The notes under the pieces: generated by a model | The model's input: the letters and a program-made list of their open reading frames with translations, nothing else | What the model was told of the DNA's origin: nothing | Databases searched by the model: none | Program-made: the position numbers and the translations under genes | Origin: an uncultured bacterium | GTDB lineage: Bacteria > Atribacterota > Atribacteria > Atribacterales > Caldatribacteriaceae | Reading direction: 5' to 3' | Length of the DNA stretch: 56,708 nucleotides | Assembly: GCA_937139415.1 (NCBI GenBank) | Contig: CAKZPS010000050.1 | Coordinates: forward strand, 1-56,708 | In this document: positions 33,974-41,250 of the stretch, in pieces | How the letters are laid out: the number at the start of each line of letters is the position of its first letter | Position numbering within the stretch: position 1 is the first letter of the stretch

Positions 33974-34523
33974 CGTGCGGGAAACTCCTCTCCCTGGAGT
34001 AGTACTCATTGAGCCAAAGGTTTTTGAAGACGAGCGGGGTTTTTTCCTCGAAACCTATCGGTTACAAGACTTTCACTCTCTGGGTGTCCCCGGACCTTTT
34101 GTACAGGACAACCACTCCCGTTCCCGTAAGGGTGTGCTGCGGGGGCTCCATTTCCAGAAAAATCGCCCTCAGGGAAAGTTGGTGCGGGTCGTGAGGGGGC
34201 GGATCTTCGATGTTGCCGTGGACATCGCCCCCCACTCTCCCACTTTCGGTCAGTGGTATGGAGTAGAGCTCTCCGAGGAGAATCACTATCTCCTCTACAT
34301 TCCTCCTTCTTACGCTCATGGGTTCTTGGTGCTCTCCCCGGTTGCCGATGTCCTCTACAAGGTGACCGATTACTATGCTCCCGAGGACGAGGGAGGGATT
34401 CTTTGGAACGACCCCGATCTCGGTATTGCCTGGCCCCTTGAAGAAGTAGAGGAGGTCCTCCTCTCTCCTAAGGACAGAAAGTGGGGTCGTTTGAGAGACC
34501 TTCATTTTGAGCGCCATGCCTGA
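33960..34523 (+). CDS. rmlC: dTDP-4-dehydrorhamnose 3,5-epimerase
   Basis: Third step of the pathway, a cupin-fold epimerase of 187 residues. Signature segments are 'PGVVLIEPKVFEDERGFFLETY', 'VQDNHSRSRKGVLRGLHFQ' (catalytic His in RGLHFQ) and 'PPSYAHGFLVLS' with 'YKVTDYYAPEDEGGILWNDPDL'. The ATG at 33960 is listed; a TTG at 33951, 4 bases after GAGGTGG, is an equally possible start and would add three residues. Overlaps the end of rmlB, and its end overlaps mutM slightly. Confidence 0.94.
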   Translation: MERFSVRETPLPGVVLIEPKVFEDERGFFLETYRLQDFHSLGVPGPFVQDNHSRSRKGVLRGLHFQKNRPQGKLVRVVRGRIFDVAVDIAPHSPTFGQWYGVELSEENHYLLYIPPSYAHGFLVLSPVADVLYKVTDYYAPEDEGGILWNDPDLGIAWPLEEVEEVLLSPKDRKWGRLRDLHFERHA

Positions 34524-35307
34524 GCTTCCTGAGGTGGAGGTAGTCCGTCGCTCTCTCATAGGGTTTGTGGAGGGGTTTTCTATCCTCGCCATAGAGGAAC
34601 ACACCCCTCACTTCCCCCTTTCCCAAGGAATTCTCTCCCAGAGGATAGAGCGTTTCTCTCGCCATGGCAAGTGGCTTTTCTGGGAATTCTCCGCTCAGGA
34701 CGCTTTGGCCATTCATTTGGGAATGACCGGAAGACTCCTCGTCCGTGCTCATAGAACCTCTTTCCCCCACGAACACCTCTCCTTTTTCTTCTCTTCCGGA
34801 TACTGGATTTCCTTCTGTGACCAGCGGCGTTTCGGAGAGATTCGCTATCTCTTGAAAAGAGAGAAAGACACCCTCCTCCTTCGTTTGGGTATCGATCCCT
34901 TTTCTCCCTCTTATACCTTTGAGAGGGTGAGAGAGCTTTTGCGGGGGAAGCGCCGCCTCAAGGATTTCCTCCTTGATCAAGAAAAAATTGCTGGGATCGG
35001 CAATATCTACGCAAGCGAAATCCTCTTTCGGAGTAAGCTCCATCCGGAGCGAAGGCTCGATACCCTTCGCGAAGAGGAAAAACAAAGGCTTTTTACCCTC
35101 ATCCCTCAGGTTTGTGAAGAAGCCGTTCGTTGTCAGGGGACGAGTATCCGAGATTTTGTGGGGGGAGAGGGAGAAAAAGGAACCTTCCAGGATTGTCTTT
35201 TTGTCTATGGACGTGCAGGACTTCCTTGTAGGGCGTGTGGGACGGTGATTATCCGCCAAGTGATCGGGGCAAGGAGTACCTATTTCTGTCCCCGGTGTCA
35301 GAGGTAA
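34516..35307 (+). CDS. mutM: Formamidopyrimidine-DNA glycosylase (Fpg/MutM)
   Basis: Removes oxidised purines such as 8-oxoguanine from DNA and nicks the abasic site. The start at 34516 gives the obligatory MPELPEVE N terminus, whose proline after Met removal is the nucleophile and whose glutamate is catalytic; the frame is open three codons further upstream, which would block activity. 'HGKWLFWEF' carries the conserved lysine near residue 55. The C-terminal zinc finger is intact: Cys238, Cys241, Cys258 and Cys261 with 'VIIRQVIGARSTYF' between. 263 residues is normal length. It overlaps rmlC by 8 bases, so it is co-transcribed with a pathway to which it is not functionally related. Confidence 0.96.
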   Translation: MPELPEVEVVRRSLIGFVEGFSILAIEEHTPHFPLSQGILSQRIERFSRHGKWLFWEFSAQDALAIHLGMTGRLLVRAHRTSFPHEHLSFFFSSGYWISFCDQRRFGEIRYLLKREKDTLLLRLGIDPFSPSYTFERVRELLRGKRRLKDFLLDQEKIAGIGNIYASEILFRSKLHPERRLDTLREEEKQRLFTLIPQVCEEAVRCQGTSIRDFVGGEGEKGTFQDCLFVYGRAGLPCRACGTVIIRQVIGARSTYFCPRCQR

Positions 35308-35337
35308 AAGCCTCCTCGCAGTGACCCTTCCTTGTCT

Positions 35338-35529
35338 TTGCGAGCCTCGCTTTCTCGCTTGGCGAAGTAACCTCATAGTTTTTCCCTGAAGAGACAGAAA
35401 AAGATAAGACCGCCACGGCACAAGATGCGCGCCTCGCAGTGACAAAAAAACTCAAGCATGAGATACCCATCTCGCGATGACAAAAAGGAGTCATTCCGAG
35501 GGTCTTTTTTCCGTCTCCCGTGGGAATCC
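35338..35529 (+). repeat. 192-bp intergenic repeat, copy B
   Basis: Collinear with copy A (18235-18426) over 192 bases with four mismatches by eye count and no gap. It starts 30 bases after the mutM stop. Flanks beyond both ends differ completely from those of copy A, apart from a further CCTCGCAGTGAC motif at 35312. The rest of the 432-bp gap (35530-35688) holds no recognisable element until the sigma-28 promoter. Confidence 0.9.
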
Positions 35530-35688
35530 GGCTGAAAGCCGTCGCGATGACCAAAGAGCCAAGTCGTGAGACTACCACGAGATTCAGAAAAGAGTTCCGG
35601 GCGGTGGCAAGTTAAGGCCGCGGTGGTGCGGAAACGTGCCTTGTGGTGCAGGGAGGGCAATTTGGCAAAAAATTTTATGAGAGATCTA

Positions 35689-35715
35689 TAAAGTTTTTTT
35701 ACCTTTTTCCGATAA
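35689..35715 (+). promoter_or_regulatory. Sigma-28 (FliA/SigD) flagellar promoter for the TPR-GT2 gene
   Basis: TAAAGTTT at 35689-35696, an 11-base spacer, and TCCGATAA at 35708-35715. The established sigma-28 consensus is TAAAGTTT-N11-GCCGATAA, so this site differs at one base in sixteen. It lies 24 bases before the start codon at 35740, a normal leader. Confidence 0.88.
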
Positions 35716-35739
35716 TGAGAATGAGAAAGAGGTGAGAGT

Positions 35740-37422
35740 ATGCCTGTCCGGATTATAGAAGACGTGAAGAGCGGTGGGGAGGTCTGCCTGAGTGAAGAGT
35801 TGAAAAAAGGGGAAGCCTTTCTCTCCCAAGGGAATCTCGACGAGGCAGAGAAGTGTTTCCGGAGCATGTTGCAGAGAGACCCTCGTCATCCCTCGGCATA
35901 CGGTGGCTTGGGATTGGTTACTTATTATCGCAAGGATTATAAGGAAGCGGAGAAGTTCTTGCGTTTAGCGGTCCAATACGACCCTGAGTATGCCGCGGCG
36001 TGGAATAATTTGGGGGGAGTGTTCATTGCCCGGCAAAAATACTCTGAAGCCAAAGAGGCCTTGGATCGAGCGCTCTCTCTCAAACCCGATTTAGAAGACG
36101 CCCTCAACCAGCGTTTTTGGTTAGAGGAAAAAGTGTATAATCCCACTGGTGATTACCGCCATGGGCGGTATCCCACTGTGAGCCTGTGCATGATTGCCAA
36201 AAATGAAGAGAGAAATCTCCCTCGTGCGCTTGCCTTGGTGCAGAATGTGGTCGATGAAATGATTGTGGTTGACACCGGCTCCACCGACCGGACTGTGGAA
36301 ATTGCCCGCTCGTTTGGAGCACAGGTGTATTCCTTTCCCTGGTGCGATGATTTTTCGGCGGCGCGCAATGAATCGCTTCGCTACGCTACCGGTGAGTGGA
36401 TTCTCACCATGGATGCCGATGACGAGATGCGCGAAGAAGACCTCAAGAAGCTCAAGCTCCTCTTGCGGGTGACCGATTATACCGCTTTTGAAGTTTTGAT
36501 TCGCAGTCCGCTCACTCCGACCGGGAGGAGGGAAGAGATGAACTATTTGATACGGGTATTTCGCAACCATCCTGCCATTCGCTTTCGTAACCGGATTCAC
36601 GAGACGGTGACCCAGTCGGTAGTAGACCTGGGAGGGAAAGTGGGGAGATTGAAAACGCTTGTCGTTCTCCATCATGGGTATGAGAGTGACTTGCGGGTAT
36701 CACGCAAAGTACACGAGCGAAATCTCCAGATTCTCCTCAGAGAATATGAGGAAAACCCTGAGGATTTGAGGGTGATGTACTACTTGGCTTCCGCCTATCT
36801 TCCTCAAGGGAAGAGGGAAGAAGCCAAAAGTCTTTTCCTCCGCCTCCTTGAGCGCTCTCGGGAACTTCATGTGGGTGCGCTTGTCCTTTCCTGTATACAG
36901 CTTGCCCAGATGTCCTATGGTGAGGGTGGGTATGAAGAGGCGGTGAAGTATCTCGAAGAAGCCCTGGAAAAGGACCCCTTCCTTCCCGATACCTACTATT
37001 GGCTTGGGCGGGTATTCCACAAAATGGGTCGCTACGAGGAGAGCTTAGCGTATTTGGAGAAGACCTTTCAGGTGGATTACGGAAAGACTCTCTCCCCATT
37101 TGTGTTCATCTTTTTTGATGAGGTAGATGCCTACTGTCGTATGGCCGACTGTGCGTACCGTTTGGGTAAGGAAGACCTTGCGCAAGAGTATTGGGCGAAG
37201 CTTACCGAGCTCACCCACAATGATCCTGATGGCTTGCATAGTCTTGGAAAGACCATGCTCGATACCGGTTGCCTTGAGGAGGCAGAAATGTGCTTTCGCT
37301 CAGCGCTCACTCTCCATCCCCTCCATCGTGAGGCGCGAAATCACCTCCTCAATCTTCTCCTCCGCCAGGGGAGGCTCGAAGAGAGTAAAAATTTTCTCCA
37401 GGAATTGCGGGAATCCCTCTAA
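35740..37422 (+). CDS. TPR-GT2-TPR glycosyltransferase, probable flagellin glycosyltransferase
   Basis: A 560-residue cytoplasmic protein with three parts. Residues about 18-130 are TPR repeats ('AAAWNNLGGVFIARQKYSEAKEALDRAL'). Residues about 145-360 are a GT2 glycosyltransferase ('TVSLCMIAKNEERNLPRAL', 'VDTGSTDRTVEIARSFGA', metal site 'TMDADDEM' at 224-230). The remainder is again TPR-like ('DTYYWLGRVFHKMGRYEESLAYLEKTF'). The ATG follows GAGGTGAG. Because its promoter is of the flagellar sigma-28 class and the flagellin gene follows 166 bp downstream, the likely target is flagellin, with the TPRs holding the acceptor; the target is inference. Confidence 0.9.
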   Translation: MPVRIIEDVKSGGEVCLSEELKKGEAFLSQGNLDEAEKCFRSMLQRDPRHPSAYGGLGLVTYYRKDYKEAEKFLRLAVQYDPEYAAAWNNLGGVFIARQKYSEAKEALDRALSLKPDLEDALNQRFWLEEKVYNPTGDYRHGRYPTVSLCMIAKNEERNLPRALALVQNVVDEMIVVDTGSTDRTVEIARSFGAQVYSFPWCDDFSAARNESLRYATGEWILTMDADDEMREEDLKKLKLLLRVTDYTAFEVLIRSPLTPTGRREEMNYLIRVFRNHPAIRFRNRIHETVTQSVVDLGGKVGRLKTLVVLHHGYESDLRVSRKVHERNLQILLREYEENPEDLRVMYYLASAYLPQGKREEAKSLFLRLLERSRELHVGALVLSCIQLAQMSYGEGGYEEAVKYLEEALEKDPFLPDTYYWLGRVFHKMGRYEESLAYLEKTFQVDYGKTLSPFVFIFFDEVDAYCRMADCAYRLGKEDLAQEYWAKLTELTHNDPDGLHSLGKTMLDTGCLEEAEMCFRSALTLHPLHREARNHLLNLLLRQGRLEESKNFLQELRESL

Positions 37423-37446
37423 AGTTTTGGGGGGAGAGACCGATAT
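37420..37446 (+). promoter_or_regulatory. Sigma-28 (FliA/SigD) promoter for flagellin
   Basis: TAAAGTTT at 37420-37427 (its first three bases are the stop codon TAA of the upstream gene), an 11-base spacer, and ACCGATAT at 37439-37446, which matches GCCGATAA at six of eight positions. Predicted start near 37453 leaves a leader of about 135 bases before the flagellin ATG. Confidence 0.82.
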
Positions 37447-37588
37447 TAAGGATAGGAAACGAAAGTGAGGAGGTGACGAGAGAGGATAAGTGATAGAGGA
37501 GAAGTCGGGTTTTTGGTTTTCAAATCGTGTGGGAGAGTGAAGAAGGCATGGATGCCTCAAGAAAACTTTACGGAGGAGGTTGACCAGA

Positions 37589-38413
37589 ATGGGTTTACGA
37601 ATTAACCAAAATATTACTGCGCTCAATGCGCATCGGAGTCTCACCCAAACGGATAACGCCCTCTCGAAGTCTCTGGAGAAGTTGTCTTCGGGTTTGCGGA
37701 TTAACCGTGCCGCTGATGATGCGGCGGGGTTAGCTATCTCGGAGAAAATGCGCGGGCAGGTTAAGGGATTGGCGCAAGCGACTAGAAACGCTCAAGATGC
37801 CATTTCTCTCATCCAAACCGCAGAAGGGGCGCTCAACGAAACTCACTCCATTTTGCAGAGGATGAGACAGCTCGCCGTCCAAGCGGCGAACGATACCAAT
37901 ACCCAGGAAGATCGTCAACAGATCCAGCAGGAAATTACTCAACTCATCGCGGAGCTTGACCGTATTGGTGATACCACCCAATTTAATACCAAGGTGCTTT
38001 TGAGTGGTGATTTCGCGACCAACACTTTGACCTTCCACATTGGTGCGAATCAAGATCAGGTTATTGCTCTCAATATAAACGATATGCGAGCTACAGCTTT
38101 GACGGTCAATGGAATTGATGTAACCACTCAAGCCGGTGCCGAAACAGCCATTGCTTCCTTAGATGTGGCTATTAATGCTGTCTCCACCGAACGCTCTAAA
38201 CTCGGTGCTTACCAGAACCGTTTAGAGCACACCATTGCCAACCTGGGTGTCGCGCAGGAAAACCTCACTGCGGCGGAATCCCGTATCCGCGACGTCGATA
38301 TGGCCCAGGAAATGATGGAATTCACCAGGGCACAAATTCTCTTACAAGCGGGTACGGCAATGCTTGCCCAAGCAAACACCCTGCCGCAAGCGGTGCTCCA
38401 ACTATTACGATAG
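37589..38413 (+). CDS. fliC: Flagellin
   Basis: Filament subunit, exported through the flagellar apparatus. 274 residues with the canonical ends and a short central domain: N-terminal D0/D1 'GLRINQNITALNAHRSL', 'SSGLRINRAADDAAGLAISEKMRGQ' and 'NAQDAISLIQTAEGALNE'; C-terminal 'AAESRIRDVDMAQEMMEFTRAQILLQ' and 'AMLAQANTLPQAVLQLLR'. The variable region (about 140-200) is small, as in minimal Firmicutes/Thermotoga-type flagellins. The ATG at 37589 follows AGGAGG; an in-frame TTG at 37580 is not needed. Driven by its own sigma-28 promoter and closed by a strong terminator. Serines and threonines of the central part are candidate glycosylation sites for the enzyme encoded upstream. Confidence 0.96.
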   Translation: MGLRINQNITALNAHRSLTQTDNALSKSLEKLSSGLRINRAADDAAGLAISEKMRGQVKGLAQATRNAQDAISLIQTAEGALNETHSILQRMRQLAVQAANDTNTQEDRQQIQQEITQLIAELDRIGDTTQFNTKVLLSGDFATNTLTFHIGANQDQVIALNINDMRATALTVNGIDVTTQAGAETAIASLDVAINAVSTERSKLGAYQNRLEHTIANLGVAQENLTAAESRIRDVDMAQEMMEFTRAQILLQAGTAMLAQANTLPQAVLQLLR

Positions 38414-38445
38414 AAAAAGGGGGCGGTTTCGCCCCCTTTTTGAGA
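38414..38445 (+). terminator. Rho-independent terminator after flagellin
   Basis: AAAAAGGGGGCG paired with CGCCCCCTTTTT around a GTTT loop, starting one base after the flagellin stop. Because flaG follows 19 bases later on the same strand without its own visible promoter, some read-through is expected. Confidence 0.85.
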
Positions 38446-38459
38446 AGGGATGGTAAGCC

Positions 38460-38828
38460 GTGAAGGTGGATTCTTCGATGACCGCCAAGGGGTTAGAACA
38501 GAGAGTTACTTCCTCTCTTCAAGGAGAGGGGGTTTTCTTACGTCCCCCTCGTGAGGAGGAAACGCTCCGAGAGAAGCAAAAGAAGGAAAAAGAAAATTTT
38601 CTCGACCCAGAAAAAACCAAAAATCTTACCGAGGCTCTCAATAATTTGTTTCAGGCTTTCAATTTGGAGCTCCGTTTCTCCATCCATGAGGGGACCCGTG
38701 AGGTGATTGCCCGGATTGTCAATCGCGAGACCGGGGAAGTGATTCGGGAGATTCCCCCGGAAAAGTTTTTGGATATGATTGCTAAACTACGGGAACTCGC
38801 CGGTCTTTTTATCGATGAGTTAGTGTAG
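38460..38828 (+). CDS. flaG: FlaG family flagellar protein
   Basis: A 122-residue FlaG protein, associated with control of filament length. The N-terminal half is charged and poorly conserved; the C-terminal half has the family signature 'ELRFSIHEGTREVIARIVNRETGEVIREIPPEKFLDM' split over residues about 70-110. The start is a GTG at 38460 following GAAGGGATGG. It lies between flagellin and fliD, as it often does. It has no signal peptide. Confidence 0.88.
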   Translation: MKVDSSMTAKGLEQRVTSSLQGEGVFLRPPREEETLREKQKKEKENFLDPEKTKNLTEALNNLFQAFNLELRFSIHEGTREVIARIVNRETGEVIREIPPEKFLDMIAKLRELAGLFIDELV

Positions 38829-38837
38829 GAGGGTGTC

Positions 38838-40217
38838 ATGGCCAGCACGTTGAGTATTAGTGGTTTAGTTTCCGGTTTGGACACGAACAGTATCGTCAGT
38901 CAACTCATCGCCCTTGAGCGAACCAAAATCACCCAGCTTGAGGAGAAAAAGAGTACCTACGAAACGAAGCTCAATTTGTGGCAGAGTTTGAATACCCGGC
39001 TTTTAGCCTTAAAAGAGAGTATCTCTCGGCTCTCTTCTCCTACTGCTTTCCGAGCCAAGGCGACTGCGGTGAGTAACGAGAGTGTTTTATCCGCGGTAGC
39101 GACCTCAAGCGCGCTCACCGGGAGCTATCGGCTTGAGGTGCAGCAGCTCGCCTATGCCCATCAGATCGCAAGTAGCACTTCTTACGAAAACTATGACACC
39201 CTCCGTTTTGGAGAAGGAACCATTACTCTCCAGGTCGGTGGGGGTGCGGTGACCGAGATCACCATTGATAGTACTAGCAACACCTTAGAGGGGATCAAAA
39301 ATGCGATTATGCTTGCGCAAGCAGGGGTTAAAGCAGCGATGGTGAGAGACCAAACCGGTTATCGTCTCCTTCTCACCAGTAATACCACCGGCTCCCAGGG
39401 GGCGATTACCTTCACTGCCAACCTCACCGGAGGAGATGCGGAACTTTCGGGGATGACCGAACTTCAGTCGGCGCAGAATGCGCGAATTCTTCTTGGAGTG
39501 ACGAACCCCATCGTCTATGAATCATCGTCAAACGTAGTGAGTGGCTTTATCCCCGGAGTAACTCTGACCCTGAAGAGTACCGGAACGGTGAATTTGACCG
39601 TTGCGGAAGACAGAGAAAGCATAAAGAGCGCCCTCCGAGATTTCATTGAGAAGTATAACGATCTCGTCGACTTTGTGGATGAGAATGCTTCCTACAATGT
39701 GACTACGGAGAGAGGTGGCGCCCTCTTAGGTGATGCGAATCTCTATCGCGTGGTGTCGGGGGTAGCTAATCAGGTTTTGGGACGAATTTCCTATACCAAT
39801 TCGGGCTACGATAGTTTAGCTATGGTTGGAATTTCCGTGGATCGCTACGGAAAATTGTCCTTACAGAATGAGACGAAACTCAACGATGCTCTTGAAACGA
39901 ACTTCGAAGCGGTACAGGGGCTTTTTGTAGGGGGCGGTTCTGCGAGCGAAAAGGGTTTGGCAGTGCTCCTTAAAGAGCATCTTGCTTTTGCCACCGATTC
40001 CTATCAAGGGACGGTAAAAAGGGTACGGGATTTCTATAGTAACGTCATCAAAGACATTGACGAGCGGATTGAACTCATGGAAGAACGATTAGAACGGGAA
40101 GAAGAGCGCCTGTACACCCAGTTTGCCGCCTTGGAAAAAGTGCTCGCCACCTATCAAACCCAGTCGGAGTGGCTCACGCAACAGATTGCTAACCTATCGA
40201 AAAATTGGCGATCGTGA
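38838..40217 (+). CDS. fliD: Flagellar filament cap protein FliD (HAP2)
   Basis: Forms the cap on which flagellin polymerises. 459 residues. N-terminal part begins 'LSISGLVSGLDTNSIVSQLIALERTKITQLEEKKSTYETKL' over residues 5-45, the FliD_N signature with coiled coil; the C-terminal part (about 270-455) has 'FIEKYNDLVDFVDENASYN', 'LLGDANLYRVVSGVANQVL' and a long terminal coiled coil ('DIDERIELMEERLEREEERLYTQFAALE'). The ATG sits 9 bases after the flaG stop and follows AGGAGGGTG. Co-transcribed with flaG, fliS and the FliT-like gene. Confidence 0.94.
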   Translation: MASTLSISGLVSGLDTNSIVSQLIALERTKITQLEEKKSTYETKLNLWQSLNTRLLALKESISRLSSPTAFRAKATAVSNESVLSAVATSSALTGSYRLEVQQLAYAHQIASSTSYENYDTLRFGEGTITLQVGGGAVTEITIDSTSNTLEGIKNAIMLAQAGVKAAMVRDQTGYRLLLTSNTTGSQGAITFTANLTGGDAELSGMTELQSAQNARILLGVTNPIVYESSSNVVSGFIPGVTLTLKSTGTVNLTVAEDRESIKSALRDFIEKYNDLVDFVDENASYNVTTERGGALLGDANLYRVVSGVANQVLGRISYTNSGYDSLAMVGISVDRYGKLSLQNETKLNDALETNFEAVQGLFVGGGSASEKGLAVLLKEHLAFATDSYQGTVKRVRDFYSNVIKDIDERIELMEERLEREEERLYTQFAALEKVLATYQTQSEWLTQQIANLSKNWRS

Positions 40218-40232
40218 AGTGGAGGTTAACCT

Positions 40233-40619
40233 ATGAATACCTATAGTGCTAATTTGGTGCGCAATTACCAGGAGAATGCGGTGTATACCGCTTCACCGGT
40301 GAAACTCATCGTGCTCCTTTACGAGGGGGCAATTCGCTCCTTGCGTTTGGCAGAGCGTCATTTCGCCGAGGGTAAGCTCGAGAGAGCCCGAAGCGAAATT
40401 TTGCAAGCGGAGAAAATTCTCTTAGAGCTCATCAATACCCTCAATTTTGCGCAAGGAGGCGATATCGCCAAAAATCTCTTTGCCCTCTACCAGTTTATTC
40501 TGCGGCAGTGCGCTTCCCTTTCTGAAGAGAATACCCCCGAGATGATTCCCCGACTGGTAATGCTTCTTGAAGGACTCAAAGAAGCGTGGCAGGAACTGGC
40601 CAAAAATGCCGCTCACTAA
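40233..40619 (+). CDS. fliS: Flagellin-specific chaperone FliS
   Basis: Cytoplasmic chaperone that keeps flagellin unpolymerised before export. 128 residues, all-helical, with the standard opening 'NLVRNYQENAVYTASPVKLIVLLYEGAIRSLRLA' and 'LNTLNFAQGGDIAKNLFALYQFI'-like segments (read as 'INTLNFAQGGDIAKNLFALY'). The ATG lies 15 bases after the fliD stop behind GTGGAGG. Its end overlaps the next gene by 14 bases. Confidence 0.94.
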   Translation: MNTYSANLVRNYQENAVYTASPVKLIVLLYEGAIRSLRLAERHFAEGKLERARSEILQAEKILLELINTLNFAQGGDIAKNLFALYQFILRQCASLSEENTPEMIPRLVMLLEGLKEAWQELAKNAAH

Positions 40620-40974
40620 GGAGGAAGTTTTCACCCTCTTAGAGCGTTTAGAAAAAATTACCCTCCTCATGAGGGAAGAGGTAGCGCAGGGGCGGTGGGA
40701 GAACCTGTTACCGTATTTGCAGAGTCGTGGGGAAATCATGGAGAAGCTGGGGGATTTCCATTCCCTTCTTGAAGAAGGAGAGAAGCAAGAGGTTATTGCT
40801 CGTTTCCAAGAAATGATACGCTTAGATGAGGAGACCTGTGCCAAGGTAAGAGGTATTTTGCACCGTGACCTTCTCCGAGCCAAAGAGGCGCAGGAAAAGC
40901 TCTCGGCGCTGCGCCGTTTCCGGGAGAGTATGACCGGTCCTTCTCCCCATCGGTTTCTCGAGAAAGAGGGGTAA
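40606..40974 (+). CDS. FliT-like flagellar export chaperone (putative)
   Basis: A small, highly charged, helical protein of 122 residues (MPLTKEEVFTLLERLEKITL ...) with heptad-like spacing throughout. It has no strong sequence signature. Position directly after fliS with a 14-base overlap, length, and helical charged character match FliT/FlgN-type chaperones, which bind FliD or hook-associated proteins. The start at ATG 40606 gives a small overlap; a further in-frame start at 40567 would overlap fliS by 53 bases. Function is assigned from context. Confidence 0.6.
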   Translation: MPLTKEEVFTLLERLEKITLLMREEVAQGRWENLLPYLQSRGEIMEKLGDFHSLLEEGEKQEVIARFQEMIRLDEETCAKVRGILHRDLLRAKEAQEKLSALRRFRESMTGPSPHRFLEKEG

Positions 40975-40990
40975 GTCTTTTTTCTTTTTC

Positions 40991-41019
40991 TTGACAATCG
41001 TTCCCTGCTCCTCTACAAT
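40991..41019 (+). promoter_or_regulatory. Sigma-70 promoter of the riboflavin-transporter gene
   Basis: TTGACA (40991-40996) and TACAAT (41014-41019) with a 17-base spacer. Transcription would start near 41026, about 11 bases before the first paired base of the FMN riboswitch. Confidence 0.85.
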
Positions 41020-41036
41020 GTCTCTCTGGAAATATA

Positions 41037-41171
41037 CTTCTTCAGGGCAGGGTGGAATTCCCGACCGGCGGTGAAGAGCGTTATGCTCTCAAGCCCGCGA
41101 ACGATCTCGTGAGAGATTGCCGATCCGGTGTGAATCCGGAGCCGACGGTATAGTCCGGAAGGGAGAAGAAG
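41037..41171 (+). ncRNA. FMN riboswitch (RFN element)
   Basis: All hallmark RFN segments are present in order: GGGCAGGGTGGAATTCCCGA then CCGGCGGT, 'AGCCCGCGA', 'GATCCGGTGTGAATCCGGAG', 'CCGACGGTATAGTCCGGA' and 'GGGAGAAGAAG'. The closing helix P1 is CTTCTTC (41037-41043) with GAAGAAG (41165-41171). The element binds FMN and, with the terminator at 41189, would switch off the riboflavin transporter gene when flavin is plentiful. Confidence 0.97.
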
Positions 41172-41188
41172 GTCCATAGTTCTCCATA

Positions 41189-41219
41189 AGCCCTGAAGGT
41201 TCGCCTTCAGGGCTTTTTC
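41189..41219 (+). terminator. Riboswitch-controlled terminator
   Basis: AGCCCTGAAGG / CCTTCAGGGCT, an 11-bp perfect stem with a TTCG tetraloop and T5 tail, placed between the aptamer and ribU. This is the expression platform of a transcriptional OFF switch. Confidence 0.93.
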
Positions 41220-41250
41220 GTCCTGAAGAGGAAGAAAGGGAGGTATAACG

